47,247 nucleotides of DNA, taken from Nostoc sp. GT001 (GTDB lineage Bacteria > Cyanobacteriota > Cyanobacteriia > Cyanobacteriales > Nostocaceae). Of this stretch, positions 16,770 to 24,358 are shown in pieces; within the stretch, counting starts at the first letter, position 1, and every line of letters starts with the position of its first letter. The DNA lies in the NCBI RefSeq assembly GCF_030382115.1, contig NZ_JAUDRJ010000003.1, positions 7,006,090 to 7,053,336 on the forward strand, read 5' to 3'. The position numbers were made by a program, and so were the translations under genes. The notes beneath the pieces are model-generated. The model did no database searches. It was not told the DNA's origin and saw nothing but the letters and a program-made list of their open reading frames with translations.

Positions 16770-18086
16770 ATGGTTGCAGTTGATATCAAAAATTCTTTTA
16801 ACCTCAAGGATATCAGTCTAGAACTTTACCAACTAATTTCTGATTTATATCCCATTTGCCGTAGTATTACAGGTGATGGTTTTAGAGAAACTTTAAAAAT
16901 TCTTCAGCAGCATATTCCTTTGTCAGTTCATGAAGTACCGACAGGAACAGAGGTATTTGATTGGACAGTTCCTAATGAGTGGAATATTAAAGATGCCTAT
17001 ATTAAAAACTCTCAAGGTGAAAAGATTGTAGATTTTACTAATTCAAATTTGCACGTTGTTAACTATAGTATTCCCATACATCAAAAAATATCTCTTCAAG
17101 AACTTAAATCACATATATTTACACTTGCCGATTATCCTAATTGGATTCCTTACCGAACTTCATATTACAAGGAAAGTTGGGGCTTTTGCCTGACTCACAA
17201 TCAGTATTTGCAACTAAATGATGAAGAATATGAAGTATGTATTGATTCTTCTCTGGAACCAGGTTATTTGACTTATGGCGAGTATTATATTCCCGGAGAC
17301 AGTACTGATGAAGTCTTGATTTCTTGTCATGCTTGTCATCCTTCACTATGTAATGATAATCTTTCGGGAATTGCGATCGCTACTTTTATCGCTAAATATT
17401 TAAGTCAAACTACACCAAGATATTCCTATAGATTTCTCTGGATTCCCGGAACCATTGGCTCAATTACATGGTTGGCTCTCAATGAAGCTAAAGTCAACAA
17501 CATTAAACATGGCTTGGTATTAACTTGTTTAGGAGATTCAGGCAACTTTACCTACAAAAAAAGCCGTAGAGGTGACACTGAAATCGATAAAGTTGCTGCT
17601 TATGTACTCAAAAACTCAAAACAAGATCACAAAATTATAGATTTTTTCCCCTATGGCTATGATGAGCGACAATATTGCTCACCTGGATTTAATTTAGCTG
17701 TAGGTTGCTTCATGCGATCGCCTCATGGTAGTTTTCCTGAATACCATACCTCAGCTGATGATTTAAATTTCGTTCAACCCCAATATCTAGCCGAGTCATT
17801 CTTTCAATGTCATTCGATGTTGTATATCCTCAACAATAACGAAATCTACTACAACAAAAATCCTAAATGTGAGCCACAGTTAGGTAAAAGAGGAATATAT
17901 CGGGCAGTTGGTGGTAACAAAGATAGCGGACTAAATGAAATGGCAATCCTGTGGGTTTTAAATTTATCTGATGGTCAGCATACTCTATTAGATATTGCAG
18001 AAAAGTCGGGAATGTCATTTGATGTGATTAAATCTGCTGCCGATACATTATCAACACATGACTTACTAACAATTAAAACCAATTAA
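16770..18086 (+). CDS. DUF4910 / M28-like peptidase-domain protein
   Basis: A 438-residue protein of the DUF4910 (with DUF2172) family, often found in polysaccharide clusters. LYPICRSITGDG and FDWTVPNEWNI are typical N-terminal signatures. SCHACHPSLCNDNLSG resembles the zinc-ligand region of M28 aminopeptidases, with YHTSADD later. The last 80 residues look like a small winged-helix domain. No signal peptide is present. The true substrate is unknown; it may be an amidase acting on a sugar side chain. AAGGA precedes the ATG. It is the last gene of the sugar run. Confidence 0.75.
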   Translation: MVAVDIKNSFNLKDISLELYQLISDLYPICRSITGDGFRETLKILQQHIPLSVHEVPTGTEVFDWTVPNEWNIKDAYIKNSQGEKIVDFTNSNLHVVNYSIPIHQKISLQELKSHIFTLADYPNWIPYRTSYYKESWGFCLTHNQYLQLNDEEYEVCIDSSLEPGYLTYGEYYIPGDSTDEVLISCHACHPSLCNDNLSGIAIATFIAKYLSQTTPRYSYRFLWIPGTIGSITWLALNEAKVNNIKHGLVLTCLGDSGNFTYKKSRRGDTEIDKVAAYVLKNSKQDHKIIDFFPYGYDERQYCSPGFNLAVGCFMRSPHGSFPEYHTSADDLNFVQPQYLAESFFQCHSMLYILNNNEIYYNKNPKCEPQLGKRGIYRAVGGNKDSGLNEMAILWVLNLSDGQHTLLDIAEKSGMSFDVIKSAADTLSTHDLLTIKTN

Positions 18087-18250
18087 GTTTGAAAAAGATT
18101 GGGAAAATGAAATTCGCTACGACAAAAACCTATGTAAGTCTTTCCCACCGAGTAGTCTAAGAGAAAATCAAGGTTTTAAAACCCCTGGAGGTGCGTCAAT
18201 ACTTCTCAGTTAAGCATTTTTAATTCCGAATCGGGTTTTGGGAAAAGGTT

Positions 18251-18389
18251 ATATCATGTCCGCTTGATTGCTTATTAAACCCGAAGAACCCCACCCCGCC
18301 AAAGTTGTGCTTTGTCTCCCCTCTCCGCAGGCGGGGAGGGGGTTGGGGGTGGGGTTATTTTATTATGGGTAATTTGGCGGACATTATAT
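18251..18389 (+). mobile_element. MITE-like element, full copy (139 bp)
   Basis: Ends are ATATCATGTCCGC (18251-18263) and its near inverse GCGGACATTATAT (18377-18389). The inside has a GC-rich imperfect hairpin (CCCCACCCCGCC, then GGCGGGGAGGGGG). It has no coding capacity. The copy at 44518-44656 is the same length and nearly identical when reversed, so movement was recent. It must be mobilised by a transposase encoded elsewhere, if at all. Confidence 0.85.
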
Positions 18390-18390
18390 T

Positions 18391-18466
18391 ATATCATGTC
18401 CGCATAATTTAGTTATGCTAACCACAGTCATTACACCCCACCCCCAACCCCTCCCTACAAGCGGGC
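18391..18466 (-). mobile_element. Truncated second copy of the MITE-like element
   Basis: One base after the full copy a new end, ATATCATGTCCGC, starts. The sequence (ATAATTTAGTTATG, then CACCCCACCCCCAACCCCTCCC) matches the reversed right half of the copy at 35462-35609, not that of the neighbouring full copy. The other half is missing. Confidence 0.75.
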
Positions 18467-18480
18467 TACGGTGTACACAC

Positions 18481-18619
18481 AAGTCCTAAAAACCTTGTTT
18501 GATAGGACTTTCCTCGTTCCCAGTCGGAGACTGGGAATGCCGTCCTAGAGGCTCCGCCTCCCTTGCTGGCGGCAGAGCCGCTTTTGAGTTGCATTTCCAG
18601 CCCAGAGGCTGGAAACGAG
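18481..18619. repeat. Palindromic dispersed-type repeat
   Basis: AAGTCCTA (18481-18488) pairs with TAGGACTT (18503-18510). Next, a larger imperfect palindrome runs from CTCGTTCCCAG (18513) to CTGGAAACGAG (to 18619), with inner hairpins (GGCTCCGCC, GGCAGAGCC). The make-up is that of common non-coding repeats in Nostoc spacers. Confidence 0.65.
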
Positions 18620-19021
18620 ATTTGACAAAGCTTTTAGCTTAAGTTGACACCTGTGCCCTTTACCCTTCCCCTTTTCCCCAAAACCCTAGAAGTATTGGAA
18701 GATGGATTTGATGTGTGTAACCGCGAATTCTATTTGCTAGGGCTGCCAAATTTTTCATTATTATCCTCAACAGTTCTGTGAGAATACTTATTTTGTATAG
18801 ATATATTTAATTTTATTTTTACATTCTACTTATAATTACTGTCCGAAAAGTAGCTTAACTTTATAATTTAGAATATACTTCACCTCTTCACTATTACTTG
18901 GAAAAATATCCTATTTAACTTCATGATTACTTAAACTAAATGTCATTACTTATACCATTGTAAGAGCAGTTTAGATGATTGATATTAGAGAAGTAGTTTA
19001 AAAACATAGCTTGTCTAGTAC

Positions 19022-19189
19022 ATGAATAAAAAATGGGCTGTTAAACGACTTACAATCAATCTCACATCAGGCGAGGCACAGAAGCTTGAACAATACTGTT
19101 CAACAACAGGCAGACCAGCAACTGATGTAATTCGGGAGTTAATTCGCTCTCTTTATCCTAAAGATGAAAAACCCTCTGAAACCTCGTGA
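19022..19189 (+). CDS. Small ribbon-helix-helix (CopG-like) protein
   Basis: A 55-residue ORF. KRLTINLTSGEAQKLEQYC and then GRPATDVIRELIRSL fit a ribbon-helix-helix fold: one beta strand for the DNA groove, then two helices. Such proteins are small DNA-binding dimers, often antitoxins or plasmid regulators. No toxin ORF is evident on either side, and the ribosome site is weak. The composition and periodicity support a real gene in an otherwise non-coding region. Confidence 0.6.
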   Translation: MNKKWAVKRLTINLTSGEAQKLEQYCSTTGRPATDVIRELIRSLYPKDEKPSETS

Positions 19190-19728
19190 ATCACACTGCA
19201 AAAAAACCAAATCAAAATAAGTACATCTTAATTGGTGAGTGAAATATGCTGCTTAACAGTTATCAGTTAACAGTGAATTCCTATAACTAAAGTTAGGGAA
19301 TTTAAATAAGAATACTCTCTTACAAAGTTCAGAGCCGAGGAAATCTTCGCTCTGACTTTTGCTTTATATATGGTGCAATTATCTTGATACACTTGCATAA
19401 TTAACAATATCAAATTAATTGAAGAAAAGGTAGAATTCAGAATCAAGATGGTCTTGCTAGCTTGCTTTCTCGTAGTGGTAGAGAGTCCGCAAGTGTTTTG
19501 TAAACTACCAAATTTCAAGTTTTGTAGGTGTCTTTAACCAGTAATTTATCCATTTGTTTGGGCAGGATACCTTCTTGTCTCTGACTTTGCGCCTGAAAAT
19601 TTTTGACAAATAGTAATATTACTGATCTTTTCAAAATATTTTTAAGTTAGATATAGTACTTACCACTTATTGACTTATACTTCCCAAAGTATTAAGAATT
19701 TAATCTCTAATTTATTTAATTACAAATA
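19190..19728. other. AT-rich spacer upstream of the secretion genes
   Basis: No supported gene. A small inverted repeat (AACAGTTATCAGTTAACAGT, around 19255-19275) lies near the start. TTGACT near 19672 could be a -35 box for the TpsB gene, but the matching -10 is poor. Confidence 0.45.
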
Positions 19729-21510
19729 ATGGTTAAAAAAACCTTGGTTATAAATCAGCTAAAGGTAAGGAAGTCCGTGGGCGAACTAAGGATTTTTGCT
19801 GGATTTATAACACTCAGCTTTGCGATCGCAGCAATATTGTGCAACTATCAAGATGCAATCGCCCAAACACCCGATCCTCAAACATTACCCCCAGGTCGGT
19901 TAGAGGATATTCCTGACAGTCCGTTACCATCGAATGTGCTACCCAAGCCACCAGACGAGAATCAATTGCTTCCATCTCTAAAACTACCGAATCAGCCGAT
20001 TCTGGAGCAAAATGACCCTAATACCAGATTTCAGGTTGATCGCATTGAAGTTTTGGGTAGTACAGTTTTCAAAGCAGAACAGTTTGCCGCTGTCACAAAT
20101 CCCTTTGTGGGACGGGAACTGACATTTGCAGAGTTGTTGCAAGTTAAAGATGCCATCACCAAACTCTACACTGATAACGGCTATGTCACCACAGGCGCAT
20201 TGATTACACCACAGACACTAGAAGCTGGGACAGTCAAGATTCAGGTGATTGAGGGTAGTTTGCAAGAAATTCAGATTGTCGGTAATAGGCGATTACACAC
20301 TCAATACATTCGCGATCGCATTAAACTTGGCGCTGGCAAGCCTCTAAATGTACCCCGCTTACTAGAAAAACTTCAACTACTCCGCCTCGATCCACGCATC
20401 CAAAACCTGTCAGCCGAGTTGCAGAAAGGTGTGCGTCCAGGAACCAACATATTGCAAGTTGAGGTTGAAGAAGCAGACACTTTTCAACTGACAGCAAGCC
20501 TAGATAATGGGCGATCGCCTAGTGTGGGCAGTTTTCGCCGGGGAGTGGATCTGCAAGAAGCCAATTTATTGGGTTTGGGCGATACCCTGAGTATGGGATA
20601 CACCAATACTGATGGTAGTAATACAATTAATCTCAATTACACCTTACCGATTAATGCCCATAATGGCACTGTATCCTTTGGCTTTAGCCAGGGATGGAAC
20701 CACGTTATTGAAAAACCGTTCAGTGTCCTTGATATCCAGTCAGATTCCCAGTCTTACGAATTGGGCTATCGGCAACCACTGATCCAAAAACCAACCCAAG
20801 AGTTGGCAGTTGGGCTGTCATTCTCGCGCCAGTCCAGCCAAACTGAGTTAGGTATAGATAATATTGGGCCATTTAAACTATCCCCGGGTGCAGACGAGAA
20901 GGGAAAAACTAATATTTCGGCTCTGCGCTTTTTCCAAGAATATACTCAGCGAAGTAACCAGTATGTCTTTGCGGCGCGATCGCAATTGAGTTTTGGTGTA
21001 GATTGGTTCGATGCTAATGTCAGTGAGAATGAACCAGATAGCCGCTTTTTTGCGTGGCGGGGACAGGCGCAGTGGGTGCGACAATTAGCACCAGATACTC
21101 TATTTTTAGCTAGGGGCGATTTCCAATTGGCAGCAGATTCCTTAGTACCTTTAGAGCAATTTGGTCTTGGTGGACAGCTAAGTGTCCGGGGCTATCGCCA
21201 AGACGCATTACTCACAGATAATGGTCTGTTATTTTCGGCGGAATTTCGAGTCCCAATTGTCCGCGCTGCTAAAATTGGCGGAGTGTTGCAACTGACACCC
21301 TTCATTGATGTAGGTAAAGGCTGGAATACCAAAGGCGAAAATCCATCACCGAGTACGCTTGTTAGTACTGGGTTGGGGCTGTTATGGAAACAGGGTGATG
21401 ACTTCTTGGCCCGCATAGATTGGGGCATTCCTTTGATTTCAGTGGATGGTGAAAAGCGATCGCTCCAAGAAAATGGGTTGTATTTCTCGATACGCTATTC
21501 ACAGTTTTGA
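19729..21510 (+). CDS. Two-partner secretion outer-membrane transporter (TpsB, ShlB/FhaC family)
   Basis: A 593-residue protein. After an N-terminal hydrophobic segment (about 20-46, ending DAIAQ) and a proline-rich stretch, residues about 100-180 form a POTRA domain (FQVDRIEVLGSTVF; GYVTTGALITPQ). A second POTRA-like part (EIQIVGNRRLHTQYI) follows, and then the 16-strand barrel typical of the family. VRGY (about residues 485-488), the motif of the pore-plugging loop, is present (LSVRGYRQDA), and the protein ends in an aromatic (SQF). It would export the two TpsA proteins encoded next to it across the outer membrane. It begins the secretion block; the first TpsA starts 119 bases downstream. 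Confidence 0.9.
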   Translation: MVKKTLVINQLKVRKSVGELRIFAGFITLSFAIAAILCNYQDAIAQTPDPQTLPPGRLEDIPDSPLPSNVLPKPPDENQLLPSLKLPNQPILEQNDPNTRFQVDRIEVLGSTVFKAEQFAAVTNPFVGRELTFAELLQVKDAITKLYTDNGYVTTGALITPQTLEAGTVKIQVIEGSLQEIQIVGNRRLHTQYIRDRIKLGAGKPLNVPRLLEKLQLLRLDPRIQNLSAELQKGVRPGTNILQVEVEEADTFQLTASLDNGRSPSVGSFRRGVDLQEANLLGLGDTLSMGYTNTDGSNTINLNYTLPINAHNGTVSFGFSQGWNHVIEKPFSVLDIQSDSQSYELGYRQPLIQKPTQELAVGLSFSRQSSQTELGIDNIGPFKLSPGADEKGKTNISALRFFQEYTQRSNQYVFAARSQLSFGVDWFDANVSENEPDSRFFAWRGQAQWVRQLAPDTLFLARGDFQLAADSLVPLEQFGLGGQLSVRGYRQDALLTDNGLLFSAEFRVPIVRAAKIGGVLQLTPFIDVGKGWNTKGENPSPSTLVSTGLGLLWKQGDDFLARIDWGIPLISVDGEKRSLQENGLYFSIRYSQF

Positions 21511-21629
21511 GGCGATCGCCAATTTCTCTGACTATGAGTAGAGATCGCTCAGAAAGTTTTTATGCAAAAAGCTCTCAGGGTATTGATAGTAATGAGTTTA
21601 GGCAATTAGAAATTTTAACAAGCTAAACA

Positions 21630-24113
21630 ATGAAAATAACCTCTATTTGGCTGAGTTTTTTGGATAGCATATTTAGAAGTGGGATGCTTGTACCTTTGGG
21701 TACTGTACTTCTCTGGAGCAATTCGACTAACGCCCAAGTAACACCTGATAGCACCCTCAACACCACAGTCTCCCAAAGTGGTAATAATTTCACTATTATC
21801 AATGGCAATCAGATCGCGAAAAACTTGTTCCATAGCTTCAGCCAGTTCTCCTTGCCTACAGGTGGTTCTGCCTTCTTTGACAATGCCACCGATGTGCAAA
21901 ACATCTTCGCCCGTGTCACAGGCGGTAGTGTGTCTAATATCGATGGGTTAATCCGCGCCAATGGTAGTGCCAATTTGTTCGTGGTCAATCCTGCGGGTAT
22001 TTTATTTGGCCTCAATGCCCAACTGAATATTGGCGGATCGTTTGTTGGTACAACTGCAACCAGCATCAAGTTCTCTGACGGGGTGGAGTTTAGTGCTACC
22101 AATACCGCAGTAGCCCCTTTGTTGACGATGAATGTACCAATTGGCTTGCAATTTGGTAGCAATCCAGGAGCCATTACCGTCCAAGGGTCAGGACACAATG
22201 CCCAATTAGGCGACTCACTTCAGGTTTCTGGATTAAACCTCGGTACGAGAGGATTACAGTTGCAACCTGGAAGAACCCTAGCATTGGTGGGTGGGAATGT
22301 CGCCTTAGATGGAGGATTGCTCTCTACACCAGGAGGACAAATAGAATTGGGTAGTATTACTAGTGGAAGTGTCACACTCAATACTATCCCTGAAGGATTT
22401 GCACTAAGTTATCCTAATGCTTCGAGTTTTGGCAATATCCAGATAACCCAACTAGCTCTAGCATCTACACGCGACCTTAGTGGGCAAAGGGGAGGAGCCA
22501 TTCAAATTCAGGGTAAACAGGTCAGCATCCGAGATGGTTCACTGGTATCGGTGCAAAATCGCAGCAATCAAACTGCTGGTGATATTGCCATCAATGCCAC
22601 AGAGTCCCTCCAGATTATCGGCAAGTCTCCTGATTTTAAAAGTTCCAGCAGTTTAATTAATGAAACTATATCCCCAGGTGCAGCAGGGAATATTATCGTT
22701 ACCACCCCACAGTTGAATATTGACGGGGGTGGGTATATCTTAAACCGTACCTTTAGCACAGCATCGGGTGGCAATATTGCAATAAATACTGATGAAATGC
22801 AGGTGAATGGTTTTGCATTTGGCGATCCTTCTCCTTTTCGAGCAGTCAGCCAGATATTAGCTGCTTCCTATGGGGCTGGAAAAGGTGGAAATGTTAACAT
22901 CTCCACTCAAAACCTGTCTATTTTAGCTGGCGGCAATATCGCAGCAAGACCCTACGCTTCAGGCAATGGCGGCGATCTCATCGTCAAGGCGGATACGATT
23001 CAGGTGACAAATGAGGGAGCGCCAAAGGGTTTGTATTTTAGTCTGTTGTCTACTGCCACATTTGGGTTTGGTAATGCAGGGGATTTGAAAATCGATACCC
23101 GCAAGCTGTCGGTTCAAGCTGGCGGCAGAGTGTCAGCTTCTAGCATAGTTTTAGGAAATGCAGGTTCACTGACTATCAATGCGTCTGAATCGATTGATGT
23201 GAATGGTGTCAAAGATGCAGCAAATCCCAGCTATATTGGTACAGCTGTTCGTCCTGTTTTTAGATTTTCCAGCGCTACTTCAGGTAACACCACGATTAAC
23301 ACCCCACTTCTTAACATCAGTAATGGTGCAACAGTTTTTGTCCAAAACCTTGGCTCCGGTAAGGCTGGTACTTTAAACATTCAGGCGAACACCCTACGAC
23401 TCGACAATGGGGCCAGCATTTCAGCATCCACAAAAGCAGGCGGAGGTGGTAACACTAATTTACAACTGCGGGATCTACTACTGATGCGTCATGGTAGCTT
23501 TATCAGTGCAGAAGCAGGGGGTAGTGGTGATGGTGGCAATATCACGCTTAATGCTCCGAACATCGTGGGTTTAGAAAACAGTGACATTATTGCCAATGCA
23601 GTCCAAGGAAAAGGTGGCAATATTCAAATCACAACTCAGGGAATTATTGGGCTGAAATATCGTCCTCAACTGACTCCAGAAAATGACATCACTGCTAGTT
23701 CACAGTTTGGGGTTAGCGGTACTGTTCAAGTTAATACAATCGGTGTCGATCCCAATTCTGGCTTAATTCAACTACCAGCGAATGTCAGCGATTCATCGCA
23801 GCAAATAGCCAGTGGTTGTTCTGCAAATCAAGGCAGTCGATTTGTGGTAACGGGACGGGGTGGTGTGCCGCAAAATCCCAATCAAGATGTGACGAGCAAT
23901 GTCTACGACGGACTACGCCTAAGCACTTGGTCTGATGTCCGCGATATCTCTGAATACCGCAAAACTGGGGAAGTCACAGCACAAATGCCTGAATCTTCAG
24001 AAGTTCTTGTCCAAGCTACTTCCTGGCACCGGAACACCCAAGGCAAAATTGAGTTAATTGCGGCTCAACCAACCCATGTACAACCATATTTAATATCATG
24101 TCCGACTAATTAG
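21630..24113 (+). CDS. Filamentous haemagglutinin-type exoprotein (TpsA), copy 1
   Basis: An 827-residue secreted protein. Residues 1-35 look like a signal peptide, and about 35-165 form the TPS secretion domain: LFHSFSQFSLPTGGSAFFDN, ARVTGGSVSNIDGLIRANG, and VVNPAGILFGLNAQLNIGGS. The rest is glycine/asparagine-rich repeats that would form a beta-helix. The segment ITASSQFGVSGTVQVNTIG and the end (RGGVPQNPNQ, YDGLRL, EYRKTGEV) are shared with copy 2. The final residues LISCPTN and the stop codon are encoded by the end of a MITE-like element, so the natural C-terminus was probably altered. Function is likely adhesion or surface coating. Confidence 0.9.
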   Translation: MKITSIWLSFLDSIFRSGMLVPLGTVLLWSNSTNAQVTPDSTLNTTVSQSGNNFTIINGNQIAKNLFHSFSQFSLPTGGSAFFDNATDVQNIFARVTGGSVSNIDGLIRANGSANLFVVNPAGILFGLNAQLNIGGSFVGTTATSIKFSDGVEFSATNTAVAPLLTMNVPIGLQFGSNPGAITVQGSGHNAQLGDSLQVSGLNLGTRGLQLQPGRTLALVGGNVALDGGLLSTPGGQIELGSITSGSVTLNTIPEGFALSYPNASSFGNIQITQLALASTRDLSGQRGGAIQIQGKQVSIRDGSLVSVQNRSNQTAGDIAINATESLQIIGKSPDFKSSSSLINETISPGAAGNIIVTTPQLNIDGGGYILNRTFSTASGGNIAINTDEMQVNGFAFGDPSPFRAVSQILAASYGAGKGGNVNISTQNLSILAGGNIAARPYASGNGGDLIVKADTIQVTNEGAPKGLYFSLLSTATFGFGNAGDLKIDTRKLSVQAGGRVSASSIVLGNAGSLTINASESIDVNGVKDAANPSYIGTAVRPVFRFSSATSGNTTINTPLLNISNGATVFVQNLGSGKAGTLNIQANTLRLDNGASISASTKAGGGGNTNLQLRDLLLMRHGSFISAEAGGSGDGGNITLNAPNIVGLENSDIIANAVQGKGGNIQITTQGIIGLKYRPQLTPENDITASSQFGVSGTVQVNTIGVDPNSGLIQLPANVSDSSQQIASGCSANQGSRFVVTGRGGVPQNPNQDVTSNVYDGLRLSTWSDVRDISEYRKTGEVTAQMPESSEVLVQATSWHRNTQGKIELIAAQPTHVQPYLISCPTN

Positions 24114-24198
24114 TTATAATTCCCGCACCTGTGCAAAAACCGGGAAACCCTCTTTCCCCCTGCCGTCTTAATGATAAGTCTTTAACCGGACACGATAT
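24093..24198. mobile_element. MITE-related element with a divergent interior (106 bp)
   Basis: The ends ATATCATGTCCG (24093-24104) and CGGACACGATAT (24187-24198) match the terminal repeats of the family with one mismatch. The interior lacks the GC-rich hairpin of the other copies, so it is either an older relic or a subfamily. Its left end is inside the TpsA gene and supplies that gene's TAG stop at 24111-24113. Confidence 0.65.
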
Positions 24199-24358
24199 AA
24201 CCTGTGGTGCGAACTGAAGTTCCAGTAATTGCAACGCCTACGGCAAGTTTCGTTTTCACAAAGCTACACCAAGATAACTACTAAAACTGTTGATGCTGTG
24301 CAAACACAATACCGTTTAGGGAACCCTATATATATTAAGTATTGATAGAAAGTGAGCG

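Larger units (their letters stand above)
18087..19021. other. Repeat-rich spacer after the sugar cluster
   Basis: Apart from the repeats listed separately (18251-18389, 18391-18466, 18481-18619), this 935-base stretch has a polypyrimidine run near 18655-18680 and AT-rich sequence from 18780 on. I see no other gene, tRNA or clear terminator. Confidence 0.6.

Noticed and set aside
19267..19518. Minus-strand open frame of 83 codons
   Set aside because: No domain-like features, low-complexity Thr/Leu/Ile content, no ribosome site, and it lies in AT-rich spacer.
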